Positions 22,625 through 35,429 of a DNA stretch of 64,000 nt are shown piece after piece. The DNA lies in the NCBI RefSeq assembly GCF_016808095.1, contig NC_068970.1:19140501-19204500 (forward strand). Reading direction: 5' to 3'. Below the pieces are notes generated by a model. The model had not been told where the DNA came from. It was given only the letters and a program-made list of their open reading frames with translations, and did not search any database. The stretch's first letter is position 1, and each line of letters opens with the position of its first letter. The stretch comes from Vigna angularis (Eukaryota; Streptophyta; Magnoliopsida; Fabales; Fabaceae). A program made the position numbers and the translations under genes.

Positions 22625-23740
22625 CAACTTCAATCCCTCTTAATTGAAGAATTTGTTGATTTGTATTTGGTCATTCGAGTTTCTTTTAATAAATTTAATA
22701 AAGTTATTTTAAAGGTGTTAAATTTAAAATAACTTTGATTTACTTAGGAGCGACAACATGTGAGTCCCTCTGTTCTGGTCCATCGTACATTTGATCCTTT
22801 AAAAGTGGGTTGGAACCAAGTAGTTTACATATTTACATTAGTCTTTTCTTTTATAAATGTTTTTTTATATTTCTTTCTTCAAATGTAAATTTTTAATTTG
22901 TTAATAAATTAATTTTATCTTATAGTTCTACTTTCATTTTTTACTTATATAAATAGTTATAAAGAATTTTATCTCCAAAAAGATTCAAAATTAAATAAAT
23001 TATTTAATAAAAGTCTTTTTATACTACTTTATTCAAATGTATATTTTTAATTTGTTTATAAGTTATTTTTATCTTAAAAAAGTATTTGTATATTATACTA
23101 CTTTCATTTTTTATTTATATAAATATTCATAAAGAAATTTATCTAAAAAAATCTAAAATTAAATAAATTATTTATGTTAATAATTCATCGTGGTCAACCA
23201 CAAAAATCAAAAGTTAAGTAAATCATTTATTAGTATTAAAGGTGTTAAAATAACTTTTATTCAATTAGGAATGACAATACATATGGTTCTAGTCCATCCC
23301 CATATGATTTTTTAAGAGTGGATTGGACCAACTAGTTTACATATACAAGGTTAACAAATTAATAGATTTTGTATTTTATAAAAGTATTTTTACATTGTTT
23401 TCTTCAAATATATATTTTTAATTTGTATATAAGTTAATTTTGTCTTATAAATATTTACATTTTATATTCCTTCCATATGTAAATATTTACAGAGAAATTT
23501 ATGTAAAACAAAGTCAAAATTAAATATATTATTTATGTAAAAATAATTTATTGTGATCCACCACAAAATCAGGAGTCACATATAAATTACTTATTAATTA
23601 TTAAAGAGATTAAAATAACAACTTTGATTCGTAGCAACATAGTCACTCTCTGCATCTCATTTTATTGCACTCAATATTTGATCTTCTAAAAGTGGGTCCG
23701 GCTTAGCTAGTTTCCATACATATTAATAGGTCATGTATTT
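22625..23740 (-). repeat. Second satellite array, inverted relative to 250-3900
   Basis: The reverse complement matches the first array. 'ttcatcgtggtcaaccac' near 23186 and 'tttattgtgatccaccac' near 23549 correspond to the 'gtggaccacaatgaatta' anchor. About two and a half to three diverged units are present, some with deletions. The solo LTR lies immediately to its left, and its right target duplication abuts the array. Confidence 0.7.
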
Positions 23741-25139
23741 TAATATTTGCAATGACAATATGAACTTATATCAATAAAGAATAACTATGTAATGAATGAA
23801 TATATTATATCTAAGTTGAAACGATGATGAACACAGTGAAAATCTTAAAGAGAAAATGATTAAGTTGCAAGTGATTGGAAATGTATTGATACTTTATCAA
23901 GAAAGTTTGATCACCTTATGATAATCGAATAATCTTGAAGAGCTACAGGATAACGTTAGCTCACCCTTATAAGGCGTACATATGGGACAAAATATCATCC
24001 TGTTATTGTTCATTTCTCATCAAACTTGACACATGTGATAAAAATACTATGTAATTTTGGTTCAACCATAGTACAAAATCACATCATATAAAAAGTTAAC
24101 ACGTGTAATCAAAGTAATATGTACTTTGGATTCAACAACCAGATTGTAAAATATCACATTGTATAGAGAGTTATTAAATACGTTATAGTCGGTGTAATTT
24201 AAATCAGTGCGAATTTATCCATATCATATACCCATACGTCTCTAATGCTTAGAAAAAATAATTATAAAGATTCTTCTTCCTTATCAAAGCATATTTTCAA
24301 GATAAAGCAAACACTCATTGAAACAGAGAATAAAATAAATGCTAAAGATATAAACAAATTTAAAGCGAGAATATATAGAGATAAATTAAATGTAATTAGT
24401 GATGATAAATATTAGTTTTAAAATTTTGTGATAATTGAAATAAGCAAGGATTAAATTTAATGATATTACAAAAACTTGAAAGATAGAACATATTTTATTC
24501 TTACTTATTTTCTAAGTAAATTTCTAGCAGAGCGTTGCTTTGAATTATACCCATAAGAAGAGAGAACAGTTATCTGATTATTATCTGTATACAGCAAGGT
24601 GAGCGTGTGAGTTTTGAAATCTGAAAGCATATATATCGCTTATCGTGGCGTTTTATTCTATCTATGTACAATCCGTGTGCATACGGAAAAAGAAATAAGA
24701 GAAGACTGCTCAAGATTCTTCATTTTGGTGAATGTACTCCAATTTATGCTATTTCTTTACTCCAACCTAATTTCATCTTTCCAAGATACAATAATACTCA
24801 CATTTCAACCTTCCCAAAACATAGATTTCATTCACGAAACTTATGAGAAAGACCATCAGCTATTTCTATAACATTTACTCAATTTCTTTTTCAGTTATGA
24901 ATTCAATGTGCACCAGATTACTTTATATTTAGGCATGCTTTTCAAAAGCTCTTTCAGATGCTCAAAACAAACAACGATCTTTCCAAAGCCAAACACAGAA
25001 ATCGTAAAATTTTATCTTGAAACTACTAATTTTTCCTTCTTCATTTCACACCTCAAAATCCTACAAAACATTTTTAAAAGCACAGTCTAACTTTTATATA
25101 CATACACAGAACCAAACTCTTTTTTCTTTTTTTTCTTTT
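23741..25139. other. AT-rich spacer with a 75-bp tandem duplication
   Basis: Two diverged copies of a roughly 75-bp unit lie at about 24026-24096 and 24097-24173 (shared order: 'ac[a/g][c/t]gtg.ta', 'gg[t/a]ttcaac', 'aaaatatcaca'-like). No gene is supported. The short open frames at 24614-24871 and 24908-25090 look random. Confidence 0.4.
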
Positions 25140-25900
25140 TTTCATTGACTTAGCCGTTGTTTCTTGTGATCTGGCATTGGAAAATGAGCATTAACAATAA
25201 ATTGAAGAGTCAAAAGAAATTTAAAGCTGGGTTTGAGGTAGTAGTCCAACCAATAAGATGCAAGTAATTGTTAACCAGATGGGAGACCAAGACCTGGGAT
25301 GCAGCTTCTGAGGCCAATTCCAACAGCCTTTTTAACTCTTTAAAAATTTGTTGATTATGTTTTGACTGCTGTATTTTGGAAGGCTATTATTTGTGCAAAT
25401 GAACCACGTGGCATAACCCCATTAGGGTGGCCACTTGGAAAGGTTCGGAAGCACGTGAGTGACAACCATGTTCCAAGTTAAAATATTTTTGAACCCTGTC
25501 AGCCTTTGGCGTTTACTGCATCTTCACCATCTTGTTGCTCCTGGACTACCTTAGTTCTACTTCCATCTAACATTGTAACCTCTCCTACGTTGTTCGAAGT
25601 ACAGAGAATGAATAGGAAGAAGTGTATTAGTAAGTTATTAGGGGCCATGATTAGAAGTTTTGAACATTATTGTTGTTGTCTGGTTTGGTCCGTATGATTG
25701 GGAAAAGCAGAAGGGCATTGGGTCCCTGTGGAGAAAAGTTTACGTGTTAAAGATACAAACATTTGTATGAGTTGGCGAAGGACAGAGTTGGTCTAGCTTA
25801 GGAAGGGAAGGGTTTCTGCGAGAGCCCATGTGATTCCTTACAGTATGTGCACGGCACGAAGAGCGAGTGACTAGGAACAGGGAAGCAGATTCAAATGCCC
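25140..25900. other. GC-richer non-coding segment with two G-boxes
   Basis: This stretch is visibly less AT-rich than its surroundings. It has two CACGTG cores: 'ccacgtgg' near 25405 and 'gcacgtga' near 25452. It contains no convincing exon. It could be a remote promoter, an unannotated non-coding RNA gene or old repeat DNA. Confidence 0.3.
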
Positions 25901-26489
25901 ACTTAATCCGATCACCCTTTTTTTATATCCACAAACTTCATCACTTGGAATTCTTATATCAATTTAATCATTTCGCTAGCTACTTCTTTCAAATTTTACA
26001 AAGATATATGGTTCTGCAACTTCATCATAATAACAAGTACATATTTTTAATTTTTACTAAGAACTTCTCATTTAGCTTCCTAATTCTTTTCAACTATTAC
26101 ACTGTTTGTGATAATTTTAACTTTTGAATTTAAGTTTCATCATTTGCGACTATCTTAATTTTATTTCCTAGTTATATATAATAGTGTTATTTTTTAAAAT
26201 AATGTTTGGTGTTTTTGATATAGTAATAAGTTATTTTAAATGATAAATTTTAATTTAGACTTGCTACATTGAGATGAGCTCACGTCACTTCAAATTTGAA
26301 ATAAAAATTGAATTAAATTATGACAAATATTTAAAAACAAAGTGGAATTTATTATTGGATACACATATAAAGTAAAATTTCAAACTAAATGGTATAATCA
26401 AATTATTTGTGAAAGGTTATTTCACATGTTGGTCAGCTAGTTTGTCTTCTGACTTTTTAATATGGTTGCTGTTTGCATGTTAGTGTGTA

Positions 26490-28900
26490 GATTATTGAGC
26501 TTTCTTTTTTATGTTATGATCATGCCCATTGTAGCTTATTATCTTTGTCTTCATCAATGACATGTGACTAGACATTTGTGTAGGCAAAGTAGATTGATAA
26601 TAACATGTGTATGTGTTGAATAGTTTTGTGACAATGGTGTCATAGAAAATATGATAAATATATTTCATAGTGACGAAAAAAAGATTTGAATAAGACAAAA
26701 AAATATTGTGTAAAGAACTTGCTGAATGTGGACCGACGAGGTAGCTTATGACAGTGGTCCATAAAATCGGATAAATAAAAAGGTTAAAGATTAGAGTGAT
26801 CAACATATTAATGTCGATGTTGGTTAGCACTTTAAAAAAACCCAATCATGTTGATACTTACGTTGTGGTGTGAGATATAGATGCTCATGTGGTGTATCAT
26901 ATTATTAATAAATATAAATGTTAAATAAGTTTGACATAAAAATATCGAAACAAAGTATAAGATTATAAACTCACATCACCATTATAGTAGTGACTGTCCG
27001 TGACATATAAACACATATTCTGTATTTTTGAAACTCATTACACTTGAGGTTAATATCTATTTGTTATTCCTTTTATATTTTCTTTATGTAGTTGATATAA
27101 GTTTAACAGGATTTGAGGAATAGTCTCTTGAAGGCCAACTTATCTCAACTTCATCAACTTGATGGTTGCAAAATATATGATAGACATTAATATGTATGAG
27201 TGTCTCAATATGGTAAAGAGTCCATGAAACTGCCACACAAACATTTGGTAATTTCATGACAACAGGTTAAGGTTAATGGTAATTGCATTATGATTAACTA
27301 ATAATCTCCTTCAGTTGCAAACGATGAAATGTGTAACGAAAAAAAGTGTATGACATATGTCACTGTGATTGTCCTTTTGTGGATTATCAAAATAACAATA
27401 AAGCATGAAAATACCAAAATTATTATTTTTAAAGAAAACTATTTTGCTAGTGGAAATAAAACGAGTGTTTGTTCTCCACCACTAAACTAAAGTTGTGATG
27501 GTTAGCAGAATGACCAAATTCAATTTCAATATTACATTTTTCATCCAAACTTCAAGTATTAACATAATGACAAAAGGAGTGGCATTTTTGGTTAAATGAA
27601 AGGCACAAAGAAGTCACCAAATGAGTGACTTTTCTTCACAACAAACTATTACTAAAGTTGTCTTCCTTTTGATAACATTGCTTCAAGTTTATGTCACCCT
27701 ATCTTTCCAATTGAGTGACAACTTTAGGCTTACCATTTTTTTAAGACAAATTTTTATTCAATTTTTTCATAGAGGTAAAATTGAACATTATTTTTTTTAT
27801 TAAAGTTGGTTTTAGAACAATTCTTCCTTATCTGTAATGGAAAGTTATAAGAGCATGTTAGCTCTCAGACTCAAATCATAAGACTCGGGAGTATGAATGA
27901 AATATAGCAAGTGAAAAAAATCAACAAAAAAGGTGATAATGGATGACATTGTTGTTCAAAAATTTGTGTATTAAAGAGCAATATTCCATGCTGGCCTTTG
28001 TTCAATCGTTACAAATCTCTGAATAATACTTGCAAAGGGAGATAAGATTTATCATGAAATATATATGTTATATTATAATAAAATAATTTCTTACTACATT
28101 ATTTTTATATATGTTGTTTTACCTTGTAACTTGTGTGATAAAAAAGAGTAAATTAGTTGATGAATCTAAAAAATTTACATGTAAGGATTTATGTGGAAGT
28201 GAAAATGTATGAGTGTCTATGTTGTTGACTTGTCTCTACAACTCTATGTTTTTGAAATTTGTGTTCAAGTTTGAGACAATATGTCTAACGAGTAAACTAT
28301 TATGGATTTTCAATATCATAACCAACTTCTTTAGAATTTAAGAGTAATAATATAGTTGTGCCTTTATCAGTGGTCAAGTATAAGTTTTATTAAGGTGATA
28401 CGTATTGTCCCAAAAGGTGAAAAACCATATCAGTATGTTTAATGTTTCACCATCAACAATTGAAAATACCAAGGAAAAAATGTTTCGGTTTTCATCTTAT
28501 ACAATTACAATAATAAAGTAATTTTATATTTGGTGGTTAGAAAAGTATGATCCATTCAAATAATTGACTTGAAATATTTGAATTATTCAATGCATGACTT
28601 AAAAAACCAAAAAACTTGTTTATGATATAACACCAAGGATTTTGCATCCATGACTATGTAAGGGCTATCAATATATTGGATTATTGTGTTAAGCACACCT
28701 TTTTGAATTGTTTGCAATCATATAGAAAGATCGATATATGATTTCTGTCAATTTTTAAACTCATTGATACTGCTTTTTGTTTAGTTATTCAAACTCTTAT
28801 ATAAATCATATAACTTATATATGCATTCAAACTTAAGAATAGAGAGATTAGTTTTTATAGATTTAGAAACAATAGAAACTCTTTAAGTTGAGTTTACATT
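26490..28900 (-). pseudogene. Decayed MuDR-type transposase (MULE) relic
   Basis: On the minus strand, blocks of MULE transposase can be read across several frames with stops. Near 28600-28510: FKSCIE..FKYFKSI..MDHTFLTTKYK. Near 28500-28400: QDENRNIFSLVFSIVDGETL followed by WFFTFLGQYV. Near 28310-28210: RHIVSNLNTNFKNIEL. The family core reads, in order, CI.GFK...P...DGT.L.GKYKG, AQDGN..I.P.AFAIVE.E....W.WFL..L, then H..RH...NF...FK. The order here is conserved but frameshifts and stops are numerous. The flanking 26490-28150 region is probably the degenerate rest of the element, but it is not clearly readable. No terminal inverted repeats were found. Confidence 0.6.
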
Positions 28901-31159
28901 TTTGTAATTAGGAGATATAAATGTTGATGAACAAGTGTGACAAGTCTTCCCATTAATTACAAATTTTAGAATTTAAATGCTTTTATTAACTATTAATATT
29001 GTCATAATTAATAATTTGAATACTTTTAATATTTATATTACATATTTATGTATGCTTAAATATGAATGTTATTTTTAAAATAAAAACATATTTTTGGATA
29101 TTGTCCATAAATTATTTCAACTTTTAAGCTACATTAACAAAAGTGAATATATTAAATCTAATTTAAAAATATTGTAAAAAAATTATCATAAAAAAGTAAA
29201 AACATATTAAAAAAGTAAATACGCAAACATTATTTCAAAAATAAAAAAAATAACAATATTATAGTTATAAGATTTTATTTTTGAAATTTTAATGAAAATA
29301 TTTAAATTTTAAATATATAAAAATTCATAAAATAAAAAGGTAAAAAACTATTGAAGTATATAAAGGTCGAAGTTGCTAAGACTTAAAGAAACGATTAAAG
29401 TCATCATAAATATGAAAACTTAGAAAAAAATTAAAGTAATCTTATCCATGATCACTAACTAGTTCAATTTTTATTAAAAGTTGTAACTTAATTAATTACT
29501 TGTTAATCCGGAAAAGAAAATTTGAAGCGATCAATTTCCTCACAATTTTTTTTAATATGAAGTTGTACGTATGAGGGTGACTTCTGACTTTAGTAAATTT
29601 TTAGAAAATTACCAAAATGTAGAATTTGAAATGAGAATGGGAGGAGAAAAAAATGGCATGAAGTGATCTTTATTTAAGGCCTGTAGGTGGGTTGAGTTAG
29701 AAAAATTCCAATCCCATCTTCTCAAATGTTGTTTATGAGTAGTAAATTCAGGTCTAACATTAAGTGGCATGTATGTACTGATATAATAATAATAATTATT
29801 ATTTGAATGGTAGGGTTTTTAGTTAGGGTTAAATTTGCTATTAAATTGAAAGGCAATATCCCGGGTCACGTGGTGAGTTTGATCCGTCAGTATCGCCAGC
29901 ACATAACGTGCTTTTTACTTTGGGAGTCAAAGCATGGTCAAATGGCATAGCTGTGCATGCATGCTGGCCCTCTCTGTAAGCTGTAACTCTGCCACTGTGC
30001 CTCTGAGTCACTGTGCTGCCACCCCTTTAAACTTAGCTCAAAACATTCAAAGCATTTAACCCTCCTCAAACCCTCAATGCTGTCGCTTTCTCTACCACAA
30101 ATGCTTACTCTTTCCACTTCCCATCTCCCAAACCTCCCTTTTTTAACACACTCATTTATGTTTTTCACCCTTCTGTATTCAATTAACCATCACCATTTCA
30201 CCTTTTTAACTGCTTCGCCTTCTTCCATGGACCACCGTCTCATCACTTCATAACAAGACAACAATACACATGTTAAATAAATTTCTTTAGCCAATACAAT
30301 CATACAACCAAATAAATTTTATTACCCAAAAGAAAATGTGAGTATGTGTTTTCTTACTATGCTTATGCATTGGATGTTGAAATGACATCGTTTCAAGTGC
30401 AAGTTCTTAGAATCTTCCCAAAACTTTGTTTATCATTTAATAAACATGAAGCCAAAGGTATTGGCCTAAAAAGGCAATCTTTGCATCAGTTACCCGTGGG
30501 GTAAAAGAAAGAAACAAAAGAAAATGACCTCTGTTGGCAGTTTCAGCGCCTTCACTTACTCCCAAAGAGTGAGCTGGTGTAACTCGAGAGACAGTACATT
30601 CCTTCTATTGAACGCTAAATTAACATCTTGTGACAACACACCACACTTCCATTTAATGTAAGTTTAATTCAAACCAGATCAAAATCTCTATCAAATTTTA
30701 AACTTCTCCACACTCTTATATCTATGCTTTCTTTATCAATTTTAAACAACTATCTTTTCGTATAACATCAATCAATAATGTATATTTGATCTATATATAA
30801 ATGAATAACGTCAAAACTATATATCTTAAATGAATAATTCGTATAGTAAAGGTCTATGTTAAATCCTCCGATGATTTCCTCTTATTAGTCTTTTTATTTT
30901 GTTTTCTAAGTAATAACTATGCATTTGAAGACAATAAATCTGTTTTTTTTTCATTTAAGATATTCTTAGAAGATAGTATCGAGATTAATAAGAGAAGATG
31001 AGATTAGTGAATATAAATAGAAACATGTTAGAGTGGGTTGTAAGATGTAACAGTGAGAGGGGTCCCAAGTAGAATTTAATAGGCTCTTTGGTTGTGCTTC
31101 ACATCACATATCGATCCGTTTTGCACTCTTATAATTTCCATGTTGTTATTCTTGGTCTC
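28901..31159. other. Intergenic region upstream of the 31160 gene
   Basis: 28900-29550 is very AT-rich and featureless. 29850-30250 is more balanced and contains a G-box ('tcacgtgg' near 29867) and CT-rich segments. No exon could be supported there. The rest is presumably upstream sequence of the gene at 31160. Confidence 0.4.
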
Positions 31160-31917
31160 ATGGCATGCTTAGAGATGTACAACTCGGAGCACAAGGGTCG
31201 CCATCACCATCATCACTGCGCTCCAGTGAGTCCCAGAATTTCTTTCTCGAACGACTTTGTGGATGCTCAGCAAGCCACAAAGCAGGAACACAGCAGCGCC
31301 AGCAGATCAGAGGCTCCTGCAGTATCCTCAGACTTCGAGTTTTCTGTCACCAACTACTCAATGATGAGTGCTGATGAGCTTTTCTTCAAAGGAAGGTTGT
31401 TGCCCTTCAAGGATACCAAGAGGGCCACCACCACTCTCAGGGAAGAGCTACTCGTGGACGATGATGATGATGATGAGGGCTACCAAGATTTCTCTCTCAG
31501 ACCCCCCAAAGGCTCCTCCACTCGGTGGAAAGGCTTTCTGGGTCTCAGAAAAAGTCACCTTGGATCCAAGAAGGTTGACAAGAGTGAAACCTCCTCTGAC
31601 CCAGCTGTTGAAACAAGAAGAGCTGGTTTCTTCAACGAGGGAGCTAGGCTTAATGTGAATTCACAGGTTAGTTCCTGCTGCCTTTTGATTCTTTCAATGT
31701 GTTACAACCTTGTTCAACTTGAACAGTGTTGCCTCTCATTTATGTACATTATTTTGATCATATCATGGCATGGATCTCCTACATTAATTTAAGTTTGAGT
31801 GACCCTGTCTTTTTAATCTTTGCTTGATTTAATATAGTTGTTTTACATTTTGGTACGATGCAGGAGTTGTTGAATGAAGGAGGATCAGGTGGTAGGGATG
31901 TTGAGATTGGGTTATAG
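31160..31917 (+). CDS. Small disordered plant protein, resembles DUF1645 family
   Basis: Exons are 31160-31666 and 31864-31917, with a GT-AG intron in phase 0, giving 186 residues. The start MACLEMYNSEHKG is followed by a His run (RHHHHHC). Then come SPRISFSNDF, SDFEFSVTNYSMMSADELFF, KGRLLPFKD, an acidic run of Asp (about residue 100) and the basic GFLGLRKSHLGSKK. No signal peptide or membrane segment is seen. The combination RISFS.DF / SDFEF / ADELF..G.LLP is the pattern I associate with plant DUF1645 proteins, whose biochemical role is unknown. A longer frame upstream of 31160 exists without an ATG and is probably leader sequence. Confidence 0.8.
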
Positions 31918-34056
31918 AGTTAACTGAAGAAGGTATTGGATTTGTGTTGTGTAGGAACAGGAATGATACATAAGCTTTGAATATGTATTGATTTACCGTT
32001 GATTTTTGTTATGTTCTCCCTTTGTAGGGTGACAGGGCATTTTTTTTTCCCTTCAGCGGGTTTCAGAACCAAACCAAGGCGATGAATTTATGTTATTAGG
32101 CTTTTGTTTGTCAGCTTTGATTCTTCCATAATTCTCTGATTTTTGGTCCACCTAGGTTCGGATTTCACTGTTTGTTGTACAAATTATTTGCAGTTGAATT
32201 GAAAAGGCCAGCAAAAAGAAAGGATTGAATCATCTTTCTTACTTTTTAGTGTTGCATCTTCTTAAGCTAGCCCCAATCATGTCCTATATATTTCACTCTT
32301 GGTTAAAATCTTCCATTGTAGTGCATGAGATGGATGAAGGAGAGTGGTGGGGTGCATAATATTTGTCTTGTATGTGAATTCATTTCATTTGGCTTCATTA
32401 ATGGATTTTAAATAGTTAATGTCGGGAGAAAAATAAGTGTTTTTTATGGCTCCTTTATCATTCAGATCTCTTGCAAACATACCTTACCTTGTCCATGTTA
32501 CTAATTTCTCTTCAACATTATTAACATAATCATAGTAACTTGGGTGACTAAGTTTGTCTCTGGTGAAGAATCATTGATGATGAGGCTATGGTTTCTTCCA
32601 TAGGCCAATCTCTGATATCCTATCCCATGAGCTTTGCTCCTTGTCCCAATTCAGAGTTCTGGTTGATTTGACTGATTTGTTTGTCCCAGATCCCAGTCTC
32701 TGTTGACTGGTTACTGACGTGGCTCCTCTAATTGCCTTGAATCTGCTGACATGCTATGCTGATGTGGCAGACACACCCTTCCATCACATTTTTCAATCTT
32801 TCCCTCTCCGGCCCATGTCAACAATTAGATCTCCGGCCAATGTCTGTCAACCTTTACGTTAGTCTAAAATTAACATATTTTAACAAGAAAAAGACAGACA
32901 TAAACTTGTATTACAAAATCAAAGAAAAATACTAAATCTCCCAAACTTGTGTTTAAAAAACTAGTATTTTATTTTTTATTGTTGAAATACTCACACACTA
33001 AAAATAAAATAATTTAAAATATAAATACTTTTTGTGAAATTAAATTAGACTTTAATTATTTTTTCAATATTTGGTGTCAGTATCTGAAATTGTGGTGGGG
33101 AGTTACAACTTTTTTTATCACATGGAAAAATCCAATGCTGCATTTCCTGATCCAATCATGCTTGCGGGTCTAATTATAATCATTGGGCAGGGTTCAGACC
33201 CTACAAAAGATTGAAGCTCACATTTATTAAAACGTTTCAATAAAAGATAGAAATGAAAAGTCTTATTTATTTTATCTTATAAATACAATACCTAATTTGA
33301 ATTATAATTAACTATTTCTGATTAGATGTTTTAATATTTTTCTCTCACAATAGTTTTATAAATAGCCAAATGGGCAACCTCTTAGTTATTTATTTGTTTT
33401 CTTTTTCTTTTTAACATTAAACTAAATTTTAATTTTTTAAAATATAATCGATTGAAAATAATTTTTAATTATAATCGATCAATTTAATTTATTTGTTATA
33501 AATTTATATTTAGGCTTTAAAATACAATTTACATATAAATATTATACAATATTATAAAAATTTAGTATAATATACTTATATTAAAATTTATTTACTGTAA
33601 ATTTAATTTGACTATCGTAAATACTTATACACAAACTATTATTACTTATCCTTCTCCGGATAAATAATTCTATTTTACAGTTGCTCCCTGGTGCTTTAAA
33701 AATGTAAATGATATGCGTGGCCATCTATTAGACCATATTCAATAAGGTAATTCACTTTATCTGAAAGATCGAATTAAATATCTAGAACTGTGTCTTGTTA
33801 AATTGAATATCAGTTGAATCATTTTATTAAGTTTGTTTTCGGGTTTTATAGATGGAGTAAATAAGCTAAAAGAAACTATGTAAGTCAATTAAAACACAAA
33901 AACTTAGATATTATATTTTCTTGAAAAAAATATCTATGAAAAAAAAGTATTTATGAAAATAATATATAATCGATTTGTTTTAAATATAAATATTAATAAA
34001 AAGTCGAATTAATTTTTTATTAATAATTATGTATTTCTTTATTATAATAAAATAAA
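31918..34056. other. 3' flank of the 31160 gene and spacer
   Basis: The first few hundred bases are the gene's 3' untranslated region. From about 32900 the DNA is AT-rich. No further gene is supported. Confidence 0.5.
34048..34056. repeat. Target-site duplication of the nested MULE, left copy
   Basis: 'taaaataaa' directly precedes the left inverted repeat. It is repeated exactly at 36639-36647. Confidence 0.9.
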
Positions 34057-34324
34057 GGGTTAAATATGTTTTTATTCCCTTAAGTCAGACGATTTTGTTT
34101 TTAGTCCCTACTCAGAATTTTGATGGTTTTTAGTCTTTATTATTTTGAAACACTAACTATTGTTACCAATAAGGAGTATTGGTAAATCTTGAAGAAATTT
34201 GTTTTGATGATGCTACAAGAAGTTTTAGTTGAAGAAAATATTAGAATTAGTTAAAAGCAATTTGTAGAGATTAAATGTAGTAGGAAATTCTTGTAAACTT
34301 TGTAAACTTGCATTTTTAACTGCA

Positions 34325-34469
34325 ATAATCGATTATGGAATGGCAATAATCGATTATCACAGAGTCATACAGGAATAATCGATTATCACATCATATAATC
34401 GATTATCACTTTTTTGAAAACCCCATAACGGACACAAATAATCGATTATCACTTTGCATAATCGATTAT
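34325..34469. promoter_or_regulatory. Six copies of the palindrome ATAATCGATTAT in the LTR U3
   Basis: Exact 12-bp copies are at 34325, 34346, 34375, 34395, 34438 and 34458 (starts). They lie 55-200 bp upstream of the TATA box at 34524. A repeated perfect palindrome in this position suggests a dimeric transcription factor binding cluster. That role is inference. Confidence 0.8.
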
Positions 34470-34523
34470 CAGTGGCAGTTGGGAGATGTTTTTTCAGTTT
34501 TTGACCCTGCACGAAACTAGGCT

Positions 34524-34531
34524 TATAAATA
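34524..34531 (+). promoter_or_regulatory. TATA box of the solo LTR
   Basis: 'tataaata' in the context 'gcttataaatagagg'. It sits between the palindrome cluster and the rest of the LTR, as expected for the retrotransposon promoter. Confidence 0.6.
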
Positions 34532-35429
34532 GAGGTCTTCACAGCTCTTAAAAAAAAACTTTTCAATTGAGAGTATTAGAGCTTTGTGCCTAAGGGAAGC
34601 TCTCTGTGAGTGAAAAGGATCTATGCCATTTTGAGAATACAGTTTGTCTAAGGAAGTTCTCAAAGTGATAGAGTGCTCTTGTCTGGTCTTGTGAATAGGA
34701 GAAGCTCGCGCTTTGTGTGTCAAAGGTCGGAGCAGTTCTCTTCAAGTTGACAAAGCTGTTGCTTCCGGTTCGTGCGTCGAAGGAAGCTCTTCCGGTTCGT
34801 TTGTCGAAGGAAGGTGTTTTCTATTCTTTTCTCATTTCATTTATATTGTAATCTGTACAACTATATTTTTAGTGAAAAAGGTTAATCACTATTTATAGTG
34901 ATTAACGACTGGACGTAGAATCTTTTGATTCGAACCAGGATAAAAATTCTGTGTTGATTTTCTTGATCCCTAAACTCTTAGTACATCAACTGTTCGATAA
35001 AAGTTTGCTAAGAAAATCAATTTTTGAAACCGACTATTTTAACTTGTGTTGTGATCGTTACACGCTTTCCGCTATCTATATTTTATTCCGCTGCGCGACT
35101 CTATAACGGTACCGATTGTTCCGACAACTATTAGTCCTTAAAATTGGACGGTGTTAAGTTTTAGTGGATGTGGCAAACGGCGATGCCACGTGATCTGCTC
35201 TCTTCACTCTCTGCCACGTGATCACTATCTGCTCTCTTCACTCTCTGCTCTCTTCCATTCCCTCACTCTCCAACTCCACCCAAACGCTTTTTCTTCAGAA
35301 CGACGCGCCCACTCAAAACGACACGCTCCACCGTCCAGTCCCCAACCCCTAAACGACGCGGCCGAAAGAAAAAATCCTCACAACCCGAAACATCACCCGC
35401 AAACGACACGCGAGAACACCAAAACGCAG

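Larger units (their letters stand above)
34161..35126 (+). mobile_element. Solo LTR, 966 bp, nested in the MULE
   Basis: It starts 'tgttaccaataagg' and ends 'gattgttccgaca' (TG...CA). An exact 5-bp duplication 'actat' flanks it (34156-34160 and 35127-35131). Removing the LTR and one duplication restores continuity of the MULE inverted repeat, as judged from the intact right arm. The upstream part (U3) carries six ATAATCGATTAT palindromes and is followed by a TATA box, 'tataaata', at 34524. That order gives the plus orientation. There is no internal retrotransposon sequence. Confidence 0.92.

Noticed and set aside
25280..25320. Sequence 'agatgggagaccaagacctg' recalling a 5S rRNA internal segment
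   Set aside because: The match is short, the rest of a 5S gene is missing and no Pol III terminator is placed correctly.
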